Source of the DNA: Luteibacter anthropi
GTDB lineage: Bacteria; Pseudomonadota; Gammaproteobacteria; Xanthomonadales; Rhodanobacteraceae
DNA: 64,000 nucleotides
Assembly (NCBI RefSeq): GCF_011759365.1
Contig: NZ_JAARLZ010000002.1
Location: 1 to 64,000, forward strand
Direction of reading: 5' to 3'
Shown in pieces: positions 54,267 to 62,518 of this stretch. The notes under the pieces are model-generated. The model had not been told where the DNA came from. It was given only the letters and a program-made list of their open reading frames with translations, and did not search any database. The translations under genes were made by a program, and so were the position numbers. Each line of letters opens with the position of its first letter. Within the stretch, counting starts at the first letter, position 1.

Positions 54267-55408
54267 GGCTTGTCTCCGTCCACCCAGTATGTTCCGCCTG
54301 GCGGCACGGCAAGGAAGCGCTTGTACAGCTCGGCCTGCGTGGCGGCGGGATCGATGCCGGGGAAGCGCCCCGGATAGAACCAGCTCAGGAAGGCTTCGAC
54401 GGCGACGATGTTGTACGGCGAGTCGTAGTAGTTGTGCCACAGGCCGTGGACATGCCCCTCGCGAATGGCCTTGATCGCCGTCAGCCCCGGGCGGGTAAGC
54501 AGTGCATCGAGCGAGCGCCGCGACTCGTCCACCGGGGTCTGCGCGCCGATGTGAAGCGCCGGGCGATCACCCTCGCGACGGCTGCCGGTGGCGACATATA
54601 CCTCAGGTGCGGATGCGATTACCTGTTCCAGGTTGAGATCGCCGATCACGCCCGGCAGCAGGTCCGCCGCGATGTTGACACCTCCCGCTGCCTGCACCAG
54701 TTCACCCAGGTTGCCCTTGCCGACCGTATGGCAGCATCCGCCCCATACCCCGGCCAGCAGTTCGACGAACACCCTGGGATGCTCGCTGGCTGGCACGGAT
54801 GCGACGGCGGCCTGCACGCGCGCCATGTGCTGCCGGTAGAAATCGATATAGGCCTGCGCCTGCGTCTGTCGCTGCAAGGCCTTGCCCATCAGTTCGATGC
54901 TGGGCAGCGTGTCCTTCAGCGGACTCTGGCGGAAATCCACGAACACGACCGGCACACCTGCCGCCTCGAACCGCTGCACCAGCGCGTTGTGACGACTTGG
55001 CCCATGGCCGCCGACACTGAAGATCGCCAGGTCCGGCTTCAGCGAGAGCGCCTTCTCGACACTCACGGTCGCTTCGGATGACTTGCCGATGAGCGGAATG
55101 CGGTCGATACCGGGAAAGGCCTTCTGGTAAGTAGCCCAGGTCTGCGGATCGAGCGCTTGCAGGTCACCCTGCCAGCCGACGATACGGTGCAGGGGATCCT
55201 TGCCTTCCAGCAGCGCCATTGCATATAGCAGGCGGCCTTCGCCCAGCAGCACGCGATCGACATGATCGGGCAGCGTGACGCGACGCCCCGCCATGTCGGT
55301 CACCGTCTCGCCGGCATGGGCAAGCGGGGAGACGAGGGCGAGCAGGAGGAAAGGCATGGCGCAAAGCAGGCGCCGCAGGGTGGATCGAAGGGATAGGGAG
55401 GGGATCAT
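54263..55408 (-). CDS. Iron-complex ABC transporter substrate-binding protein
   Basis: Periplasmic binding protein of the FepB/BtuF fold, 381 aa. The signal peptide ends at about LAHA (residue 32). The mature start ETVTDMAGRRVTLPDHVDRVL is typical. Other features are LKPDLAIFSVGGHG, VVFVDFRQSP, and a central helix and C-lobe with VYVATGSRREG. It is followed by permease and ATPase with overlapping starts. A 122-bp gap separates it from the dioxygenase gene upstream. Confidence 0.9.
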   Translation of the reverse strand: MIPSLSLRSTLRRLLCAMPFLLLALVSPLAHAGETVTDMAGRRVTLPDHVDRVLLGEGRLLYAMALLEGKDPLHRIVGWQGDLQALDPQTWATYQKAFPGIDRIPLIGKSSEATVSVEKALSLKPDLAIFSVGGHGPSRHNALVQRFEAAGVPVVFVDFRQSPLKDTLPSIELMGKALQRQTQAQAYIDFYRQHMARVQAAVASVPASEHPRVFVELLAGVWGGCCHTVGKGNLGELVQAAGGVNIAADLLPGVIGDLNLEQVIASAPEVYVATGSRREGDRPALHIGAQTPVDESRRSLDALLTRPGLTAIKAIREGHVHGLWHNYYDSPYNIVAVEAFLSWFYPGRFPGIDPAATQAELYKRFLAVPPGGTYWVDGDKP

Positions 55409-55530
55409 CGGTAGTCACTCGCGGGAGCAGGGGATTGAAAACCCCCGTGTCAGCCGCCCATTGTGTGGCGGCAACGTATTGCTGCGGTGTCGTGGATGCA
55501 CGACGGCGTGTCGTGGTGTATCGGCACGTA

Positions 55531-56211
55531 TCACACGTCGGCCCATTGCCTGAGCAGGTTGTGGTAAACGCCGGTGAGTTCCAGCAACGAGGCCTTGTCG
55601 GCCTGTTGCGCGGTGAGTCGCTGGATGGCCACGTCCATGTCGAACAGCATGCTGCGCCAGGCGTCCTGCCTGACCAGGCTCTCCACCCAGAAGAAGCTGG
55701 CCCAGCGCTCGCCTCGCGTTACCGGTTCCACCCTGTGCACGCTGCTGCCAGGGTAGACCACCATGTCGCCCGCGCCGAGCTTTACCGGATGCGTGCCGTA
55801 GGTGTCGCGGATGACCAGCTCGCCACCGTCGTAACTGTCGGCATCCGCAAGAAACAACGTACACGAGACATCGGTGCGCACGCGTTCTCGCACGCCCTTG
55901 ATGCCGCGCACGGCGTTGTCCACATGAAAACCGAAGGATTCGCCATTCGCATAACGATTGAACAACGGCGGATAGATGCGGCGAGGCAGCGTGGCCGACA
56001 TGAAAACGGCATTGGCCGTGAGGCGACGCATGATCTCGTCGCCCAGTGAGCGGCCGACCGGGTCGTCCTCATGTACCTGGCGGTTCTCCTTGACCGCCAT
56101 GGACTGCATGCCGGCCGTGGCCTTGCCGTCGCCCCACGCAGCCCCGGCAAGGCGTTCACGCATCTGCGCTGCTTCTTCGGGGGTGAATACACCGGGGATC
56201 GTGAGCATCAT
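55531..56211 (-). CDS. PKHD-type Fe(II)/2-oxoglutarate dioxygenase (PiuC/YbiX-like)
   Basis: Cytoplasmic non-heme iron oxygenase, 226 aa. Metal ligands are visible as H-x-D in [11 protein letters not shown] and a distal His in [12 protein letters not shown], with the 2-oxoglutarate-binding Arg near [11 protein letters not shown]. The family (PiuC in Pseudomonas, YbiX in E. coli) is regularly next to a siderophore receptor such as Fiu/PiuA, as here (13 bp after the receptor stop). It may modify an imported catechol-iron complex; the true substrate is not established. Confidence 0.9.
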   Translation of the reverse strand: MMLTIPGVFTPEEAAQMRERLAGAAWGDGKATAGMQSMAVKENRQVHEDDPVGRSLGDEIMRRLTANAVFMSATLPRRIYPPLFNRYANGESFGFHVDNAVRGIKGVRERVRTDVSCTLFLADADSYDGGELVIRDTYGTHPVKLGAGDMVVYPGSSVHRVEPVTRGERWASFFWVESLVRQDAWRSMLFDMDVAIQRLTAQQADKASLLELTGVYHNLLRQWADV

Positions 56212-56224
56212 GGTTGGCGATTCC

Positions 56225-58600
56225 TCAGAACGACAGGTCCGCGCTGACTACCGTGGTGCGTCCTGCACCGGGTACGCCATAAAGCTGGAAGCCATCCAGC
56301 GAGGCGCCGATGCGCGCGTAGTAGAAGGTGTTGAAGAGGTTGTTCACACTGAGGTTCAGGTGAAGATGGTCGTTCACGCGGTAGCGCGCGGCGAGGCTGT
56401 GCACCCAGTACGACGGCGCCTTGTCCGTATCGAGCACATAGATCGGATACACACCCGATGGCCCCACGGCATAGCTGCTGTTGTTGTTCTGGCCACCGAC
56501 ATAGCGGTTATCGCTGAAGCGCTGCTTGCCGACGTACTGTGCGCCGTAGCTCAGCGACAGGTCCGGGGTGACGGCATACGTCGTCCACAGGTTGCCTGAC
56601 CATCCCGGCACGTTCTTGGCAGCGAGGCCTTCATTGGCTCCCTTGGTCTGGCGGCTGATGAGGCGCGACAACCCCGCGAAAATCGACCACCGATCGCTGA
56701 GCTGGCCTTGTGCGCCCAGCTCGAAGCCATCGACCCGCTTGGCCGGCAATGCGCGAACGGGCGAGGTTTCACCCTCCTGGTATTCCCACGAGTTGCTCAG
56801 CTGCGTGCGGAACACGGCGCCGGTAAGGCCCAGTTGTCCGTCGAGAAGATCCCACTTGCTGCCCAGTTCCCAGGTGCTGGACTTGGCCGGGGTGTAGGCA
56901 TTGGTGCTGACCGAGCCGTAGATGAGGTTGTTGGTGGTGGCGCCCAGCGCGGACGGCTCGGCGGCCTGGCTGTAGGACACATAGATGCTGCCCGGCTCCA
57001 CTGGTTTGTAGACCACGCCAGCGCGCCCGCTCCAGGCGCCATCGTCGCTGCGCGTGGGCTTGGTACCGACCTGGGTGGTGCGTGCCTGCCAGTAGTCGTA
57101 GCGCAGCGAGGCGAGGGCCTGCCACTGCGGTGCGAGCGTGATGGTGTCCGATACGTAAGCCGCAGCATCCGTCACCGTGGAACGCGGCTGGCCGAGGCCC
57201 TTGCGCGTCCAGGTGCCCGGAAAATCATGCGACGGGTCGGAGAGGTTGAACCACAGGTCGCCGGCGGGTACGTAGGCGTTACGTGCGAGGCCGCCGTAGC
57301 TTTCGCGATAGAGCTCGATACCCGTCACCAGATCGTGTTTCCACGTACCCGTGTTGAAATGCAGGGTCACGTCGCTCTGGTTGTCCAGCATCGTGTAGCG
57401 CGTGGACGTACCGAAGTCGTTGCCGCGCAGGATGCCGTAGTCCTGGTTATCGAGATTGGCAAAGCCGGTATATGACGGCACGCCCGAGGCATTGGATAGC
57501 GGGCCCACGCCGATGTAACCGAGCGTTGCGCAGCGTGGCCCGGTACAGGTCTTCTTGCCGTTCGCGCCGGCCGAGAAGAAGCGGGCAGGCGACAGCGCCG
57601 AGAAGTTATCCGTGCGCTGCCAGCGCGTCTGGTTGCGCAGGTGTACGTCATCGCTGGCTTCGTGCTCGATCTTCAGCGTGAGCGAATCGCTGGCGGTCTG
57701 CTGCGTATAGATGCCGGCCGCGCCATACCATGCCGATCGCGGTACGCCCGGCATCGGATCACCGTGGGTGCCGCGCTGGATGGGTATGCCGCCATCGGGC
57801 ACGTTGCGGTCGCGCTGGTGAAAGCCATCGATATAGACGTGGGTCGGGCCATCCAGCCCGAAGCCCAGTGATGCCGCCACGCCGCGCCGGTCGTAATCGG
57901 TCGTGTCTCGATCGACCACGCCGTTGCGATGGCCCATGACATTGATGCGCAGGGCGGTGCCGTCGCCCAGCTTGTGGTTGATGTCGGCGGTGAGGCGGCG
58001 GTATTCCGCGGACCCGGCACCGATGGACACATGGTTGAAGTCGGCAAGCTTTGCTTCCTTGCTCACCAGGTTCACGCTGCCGCCGACGGCTGCCACGCCG
58101 GATTCGACCGAGCCGGTGCCCTTGTAGACCTCGACCTGATCGAGGTCGAACGTGTCAGTGCGGCTGGACATGCCGCCGTCGCGCACGCCGTCCACGGTGA
58201 GACTCTGCTCCGACGAAAAGCCACGAATGGTGAACAGGTCACCCCAGCCCAGGTTGCCTTCGCCCGACATGAAGGTGATGCCCGGCACGTTGCGCAGCAC
58301 ATCCTGCAAGGTCTGCGCGTTCTGCTCGTCGAGCACGGCCTTGGGCACGATGGTGATGCTCTGCGGGGTATCGCGCAGCGGCTGGGTGAACCTGGGCGAC
58401 GACACCTCGTCGATCTTGTAAGGTGTGGCCGCCTGTGCATCCACCTGGATCGACGGCAGGTTCGACGTCTGCTTTTTCGGCGTATCCGCATCGTTTTCCG
58501 CGGCATGCGCCCCAGGGGCAAACGTGGCCAGCGCCCCGAAGGCAAGGCCGAGGGCGAGGGAGGCGGAGAGGTTGGGGCGGTCGGCGTGCGGCTGGAACAT
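56225..58600 (-). CDS. TonB-dependent siderophore receptor (Fiu/PiuA-like)
   Basis: Outer-membrane catechol- or hydroxamate-siderophore receptor, 791 aa. The signal peptide ends GAHAAE. The plug has [39 protein letters not shown] and the siderophore-type [20 protein letters not shown]. The barrel terminates VVSADLSF. It shows a Cys pair ([13 protein letters not shown]) in a barrel loop. It leads a minus-strand iron set: PiuC-like enzyme, binding protein, permease and ATPase. A Fur-box-like sequence lies about 65 bp upstream, next to the divergent two-component genes. Confidence 0.93.
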   Translation of the reverse strand: MFQPHADRPNLSASLALGLAFGALATFAPGAHAAENDADTPKKQTSNLPSIQVDAQAATPYKIDEVSSPRFTQPLRDTPQSITIVPKAVLDEQNAQTLQDVLRNVPGITFMSGEGNLGWGDLFTIRGFSSEQSLTVDGVRDGGMSSRTDTFDLDQVEVYKGTGSVESGVAAVGGSVNLVSKEAKLADFNHVSIGAGSAEYRRLTADINHKLGDGTALRINVMGHRNGVVDRDTTDYDRRGVAASLGFGLDGPTHVYIDGFHQRDRNVPDGGIPIQRGTHGDPMPGVPRSAWYGAAGIYTQQTASDSLTLKIEHEASDDVHLRNQTRWQRTDNFSALSPARFFSAGANGKKTCTGPRCATLGYIGVGPLSNASGVPSYTGFANLDNQDYGILRGNDFGTSTRYTMLDNQSDVTLHFNTGTWKHDLVTGIELYRESYGGLARNAYVPAGDLWFNLSDPSHDFPGTWTRKGLGQPRSTVTDAAAYVSDTITLAPQWQALASLRYDYWQARTTQVGTKPTRSDDGAWSGRAGVVYKPVEPGSIYVSYSQAAEPSALGATTNNLIYGSVSTNAYTPAKSSTWELGSKWDLLDGQLGLTGAVFRTQLSNSWEYQEGETSPVRALPAKRVDGFELGAQGQLSDRWSIFAGLSRLISRQTKGANEGLAAKNVPGWSGNLWTTYAVTPDLSLSYGAQYVGKQRFSDNRYVGGQNNNSSYAVGPSGVYPIYVLDTDKAPSYWVHSLAARYRVNDHLHLNLSVNNLFNTFYYARIGASLDGFQLYGVPGAGRTTVVSADLSF

Positions 58601-58663
58601 GGGGTCTCCCTGTGGCGAGCGATTGCGTCACGAAGCTCGCTTCCACAGGTGGTGGTGCTGGCT

Positions 58664-58682
58664 TGGAACAATTCTCATTTCG
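58664..58682 (-). promoter_or_regulatory. Fur-box-like sequence before the siderophore receptor
   Basis: On the minus strand the segment contains AATGAGAATTGTT, matching 10 of 13 core bases of the Fur consensus (AATGATAATCATT). It is the A/T-rich part of the 193-bp gap between the receptor and the response regulator gene, placed for repression by Fur. Confidence 0.45.
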
Positions 58683-58793
58683 ATGTGGATAGACTAGGTC
58701 CCGGATGTTTTGCACGATTGTCGGAACCGACATGACTCGTATCGATATGTATTGGAATGTATTGACGCCAGCCTTTCCCGGGAGGTGCCTGTG

Positions 58794-59540
58794 ATGCAGA
58801 TGCGCGCCCGCTCACTGCTCGTGGTCGACGACGACCCCGACATCCGCGCACTGCTGGGCGAATACCTCGCCGACGCCGGCTTCCGGGTAAGTGCCGCCGC
58901 CGATGGTCCGTCCATGTGGGCGGCGATGCGCGAGGAGATGCCGGATGCGGTGATCCTGGACCTCATGCTGCCGGGGGAGGACGGCCTCAGCCTCTGTCGC
59001 ACGTTGCGTGCCACCACCCAGGTGGGCATCGTGATGCTTACGGCGCGCGGCACCTTGCTCGATCGCATCGTGGGGCTTGAGGTCGGTGCGGACGATTACC
59101 TGCCCAAGCCGTTCGACCCGCGCGAACTGCTTGCGCGCGTGAAGGCGGTATTGCGCCGCCATGATGCCGTGCAGGGCGAAGGTATCGCGCGTCCGGCCGA
59201 ACCATCCACCGAGGCGCCATTCCTCGTTTTTGCGGACTGGCGGCTTGATGTCGTGGCCCGGCAGTTGCTATCGCCCGAGGGCAAGGCAATCAGCCTGGGC
59301 GGCTCGGATTTCCGCACGATGAAAACCCTGCTGGATCATCCGCGCCGACCTCTGTCGCGCGACTTCCTGCTCGATCATGTGTTCGGTCGCAACGCGGCGC
59401 CGAATGATCGTGCCATCGATGTCTGCGTGAGTCGTCTTCGCCAGCACTTCGACGGCCGCACGCGTGGCGCGGAGATCATCCGCACCGTGCGCAACGAGGG
59501 TTACATGCTCAACGCGGAAGTCACGCGCGCCCATGCCTAG
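58794..59540 (+). CDS. OmpR-family response regulator
   Basis: Two-domain regulator, 248 aa. The receiver has VVDDDPD, phospho-acceptor Asp in VILDLMLPGEDG and Lys in DYLPKPFDP. The C-terminal winged helix is present (LGGSDFRTMKTLLDHPRRPLSRDFLL, then DVCVSRLRQHFDGR and RTVRNEGYMLN). ATG 58794 follows GGAGGT at 58781-58786. It overlaps the kinase gene and is divergent from the iron receptor, which makes that receptor a possible target. Confidence 0.93.
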   Translation: MQMRARSLLVVDDDPDIRALLGEYLADAGFRVSAAADGPSMWAAMREEMPDAVILDLMLPGEDGLSLCRTLRATTQVGIVMLTARGTLLDRIVGLEVGADDYLPKPFDPRELLARVKAVLRRHDAVQGEGIARPAEPSTEAPFLVFADWRLDVVARQLLSPEGKAISLGGSDFRTMKTLLDHPRRPLSRDFLLDHVFGRNAAPNDRAIDVCVSRLRQHFDGRTRGAEIIRTVRNEGYMLNAEVTRAHA

Positions 59541-60951
59541 GCTCTGGCCGCAGTCACTGTCCGGGCGCATCGCGATCATCCTCGTGGTGGGCATGATCGT
59601 GTCACAGCTGATCACGGGCACGGTCTGGTACGACGCGCGCTACGGTAGCCTTGCCGATGTGCCGGTGCGCAGTGGCGCGGCCCATGTTGCCGATGTTGTA
59701 CACCTGCTCGATGCGATGCCTGTTGATTCACGCGCCACCTGGGCCGCCCAGCTCATCGAGGGCGGCGTCGAGGTGCATCCCATCACGGCGCCTGGCGAGG
59801 CCATGGCCCGCAAGCACCCGCATCCGGCCGACGGCCTTCTGGCCGATATGCTTCGTTCGCAGCTGGGGCATCGCGCACTCGTGGTGCGCCCGGTGGATCT
59901 GCGCGGCGACGACGACCACCCCCTTGGCCCGGTATCCGTCTTCTTCGCGCGCATGCCCGTTGCACGGCTGGACGTGGACGCGCAGCTACGTGACGGCTCC
60001 TGGGTGAATATCCGTCTTTCGGCCGGACAGGAGGGCAGGGACGTGCGCTCGGGCCTCGCTGCGGCCGACTATTTCCTGCGCATCTACCTGCTTCGCCTGC
60101 TGGCGGTGGTGTTGCTTTCCTTCCTTGCCGTGCGCCTCGCCGTGCGCCCGCTGGAAATCCTTTCGGCGGCTGCCGAGCGCCTGGGGCGCAACCTCAACGC
60201 GGCGCCGCTGGAACCGAAGGGGCCTCGGGAGGTGCGCCAGGCGGCTCAGGTCTTCAACCTCATGCAGCAGCGCCTGCTGGATGGCATCCGCGAGCGTGCG
60301 CGCTTTCTTGCCGCCGTCTCGCATGACTTGCGTTCACCCATCACGCGCCTGCGCCTGCGTGCGGAGCGTATCGAGCCGGTTGAACTGCGCGAGAAGTTCC
60401 GCCATGAACTGGCCGAGATGGAAGCCATGATCGCAGCGACACTGGACGTGGTCAGCGGCGCGAACGTGGAAGAGGATCGCCGGCAGGTGGATGTCGATAC
60501 GCTCGTGCATGCCGTTGCCGAAGATGCGATCGAAGCCGGCGGTGTCGTGGAAATCCATGGCACGACCACGGCGGAAATCTGGGGCTACCCGCGCTCGCTC
60601 CGGCGTTGCCTGCAAAACCTGATCGAGAACGCGATGCGCTATGCCGGTGGTGCCTGCACGGTATCTGTGGGTCAGGAAGAACGACATGGCCTGCAAGGAA
60701 TCGCCATTATCGTCGCCGACCACGGCCCGGGGATTCCCGAGGCTTCGTTGCCCATGGTCTTCGAGCCGTTCTATCGCGTGGAAAGCTCGCGCAATCGCGA
60801 AACCGGTGGAACAGGGCTAGGCCTGGCCATCGCCCGCACCATCGCCCAGGCCCATCAAGGTGAACTCGACCTGCGCAATCGCGAAACAGGTGGGCTGGAA
60901 GCCCTGCTGTGGCTTCCGCTATCGGCTATGAACGACGTCAGCTTACCTTGA
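59533..60951 (+). CDS. Sensor histidine kinase (HAMP/HisKA)
   Basis: Membrane-bound kinase, 472 aa, partner of the OmpR regulator whose stop it overlaps. TM1 is IAIILVVGMIVSQLITGTVW, then a periplasmic sensor of about 140 residues with several His (KHPHPADG, DDDHPLG) follows. TM2 is LLRLLAVVLLSFLAVRLAV, followed by HAMP. The H-box is AVSHDLRSPITRLRLRAE, the N-box NLIENAMRYAGG and the G-boxes DHGPGIPE and GGTGLGLAIARTI. The His-rich periplasmic loop could bind a metal, but this is an inference. Confidence 0.92.
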   Translation: MPRLWPQSLSGRIAIILVVGMIVSQLITGTVWYDARYGSLADVPVRSGAAHVADVVHLLDAMPVDSRATWAAQLIEGGVEVHPITAPGEAMARKHPHPADGLLADMLRSQLGHRALVVRPVDLRGDDDHPLGPVSVFFARMPVARLDVDAQLRDGSWVNIRLSAGQEGRDVRSGLAAADYFLRIYLLRLLAVVLLSFLAVRLAVRPLEILSAAAERLGRNLNAAPLEPKGPREVRQAAQVFNLMQQRLLDGIRERARFLAAVSHDLRSPITRLRLRAERIEPVELREKFRHELAEMEAMIAATLDVVSGANVEEDRRQVDVDTLVHAVAEDAIEAGGVVEIHGTTTAEIWGYPRSLRRCLQNLIENAMRYAGGACTVSVGQEERHGLQGIAIIVADHGPGIPEASLPMVFEPFYRVESSRNRETGGTGLGLAIARTIAQAHQGELDLRNRETGGLEALLWLPLSAMNDVSLP

Positions 60952-61183
60952 TCGCGACATCGTTATTACAAGTAAACGCCTGTCACCCATTGTTTATCGC
61001 ATCCTTGGCGTCGTCGTCGATCAAGGCGGCCACCTCGACGGCTGGAAATCCTACCTTCGTTGAATAGGCCACAAGTCATGTGGGGGGCGGATCGTCCCTG
61101 ACGTTTATCAGGAATCAGACGTTCTCTTTCTGATCATCACGGCGGGCAACGCCTATCGTGATCATGAGTGCGCTCTGAGATTT

Positions 61184-61214
61184 CGCAAGAAACAATACAA
61201 GGATCGCAAGAAAC
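61184..61214. promoter_or_regulatory. 10-bp direct repeats with 21-bp period before the export genes
   Basis: CGCAAGAAAC occurs at 61184-61193 and again at 61205-61214, exactly two helical turns apart and about 30-60 bp before the ATG at 61244. The rest of the 292-bp gap (60952-61243) shows no gene; I searched it for a small double-glycine peptide and found none. Confidence 0.45.
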
Positions 61215-61243
61215 TGCGATTTATCCATTAACTAAGGATGGTC

Positions 61244-62518
61244 ATGGCGTCGTCAGAAACACTGTTCCGCGAAGGCGTGGCGCAGGCCCGTCGTGTCTCA
61301 TTGAAAGGTAGCGTACGTCTTGCTTCCCCGGTCTCGCATGCTGCCTGGACGCTCGCGTCCCTGCTCGTCGGTGGCACCATCATCGGATGGTTGCTAGCTG
61401 GCCACTATACCCGGCGTGAACATGTCACCGGCACCCTGGTCCCACAGGCCGGGCTCATTGACGTGTATGCACGTGCCGCGGGACAGGTGACTCATGTCGC
61501 CGCACGCGAAGGCATGACCGTAAAGGCGGGCGATCCCTTGATCGTGTTGTCTGGCGAACGCAGCAGTGAAGCCCTGGGGGACACCTCGGCACAGATCAGC
61601 ACGTTGCTGCAGGGACAACGTGAGCGCCTTCAGATCGATATCAAGGATGCCCAGCACCTGTCTGATGAGCAGGCGGCGGGTTTTCGCAACCAGCAGCGTC
61701 TCCTACAAGACCAGGTGGCACAAATCGATGCGCAGCTGGCCATTCAGCACCGGCAGGTAAGCAGTCAGCTTGCATTGCTCGAAAAGATTCGCCCACTGCT
61801 GGTCAAAGGCTACATTTCCTCCCTGCAAGTCCAGCAGCAGGAATCCCAGGAGCTGGATGCGGAAGCGCAGGTGAAAGCATTGACCCGTCAACGCTACGAG
61901 ACATCACTGCAGATCGACAGCGTGATCCACCAGCTTGCCCAGCTCCCCCTTACCAGTGAAGCCAAGCTCAATGAGCTGCACCGCCAGATGGCCCAAGGGG
62001 ATCAATCCCTCGCGCAAAACGAAGCAGAACGATCCGTTGTCTTGCGTGCACCATACGATGGAACGGTTTCCTCGGTCCTGATCAAGCCGGGGCAAGCTGT
62101 AAGCGCCGGGCAAGCGCTGTTGTCGCTGGTACCACGAGGGTCAGCATTGCAAGCGCAATTACTGGTACCCAGTCGGGCGATAGGCTTTGTCCATGACGGG
62201 ACCGATGTGGCGCTGCATTACCAGGCTTTTCCTTACCAGAAATTTGGAGTGCATCACGGCAGGGTGACCGGTGTCTCGCGTAGCGCATTGACACCCGCCG
62301 AAGTCACTACCTTACTGGGCCAGCAGGCCACCAATGAGCCCATGTATCGCGTACAGGTGGCCTTGTCCGCGCAGAGCATCGATGCCTACGGCAAAGGCGA
62401 AGCACTCAAGCCGGGCATGGCACTGGACGCCGATTTGCTCCTGGATCGTCGGCGCCTCATTGAGTGGGTATTCGAACCGCTGTATGGCATGCGTCGTCGT
62501 GCCGAGGGCACCCGTTGA
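61244..62518 (+). CDS. HlyD-family secretion protein of a peptide (bacteriocin-type) exporter
   Basis: Periplasmic adaptor, 424 aa, of the RaxA/CvaA type. One TM (AAWTLASLLVGGTIIGWLLAG, about residues 31-51) precedes a lipoyl half (GLIDVYARAAGQVTHVAAREGMTVKAGDPLIVL). Next come a coiled coil (about 110-260) and the returning RAPYDGTVSSVLIKPGQAVSAGQALLSLVP. ATG 61244 is preceded by AAGGA; ATG 61238 is an alternative. The TGATG overlap with the C39 transporter gene fits a type I secretion pair. Confidence 0.9.
   Translation: MASSETLFREGVAQARRVSLKGSVRLASPVSHAAWTLASLLVGGTIIGWLLAGHYTRREHVTGTLVPQAGLIDVYARAAGQVTHVAAREGMTVKAGDPLIVLSGERSSEALGDTSAQISTLLQGQRERLQIDIKDAQHLSDEQAAGFRNQQRLLQDQVAQIDAQLAIQHRQVSSQLALLEKIRPLLVKGYISSLQVQQQESQELDAEAQVKALTRQRYETSLQIDSVIHQLAQLPLTSEAKLNELHRQMAQGDQSLAQNEAERSVVLRAPYDGTVSSVLIKPGQAVSAGQALLSLVPRGSALQAQLLVPSRAIGFVHDGTDVALHYQAFPYQKFGVHHGRVTGVSRSALTPAEVTTLLGQQATNEPMYRVQVALSAQSIDAYGKGEALKPGMALDADLLLDRRRLIEWVFEPLYGMRRRAEGTR

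Noticed and set aside
53187-54440. Longer 417-residue form of the FecCD permease.
   Set aside because: The extra N-terminus lies inside the binding-protein gene in another frame; GTG 54266 gives the family length and an overlapping start.
55409-55530. Terminator or separate promoter between the PiuC-like gene and the binding-protein gene.
   Set aside because: Only a weak 6-bp stem (CACGAC/GTCGTG at 55499-55515) is visible, too little to call.
60952-61243. A bacteriocin precursor gene just before the HlyD/C39 genes.
   Set aside because: All plus-strand start codons there give very short frames without a double-glycine leader.
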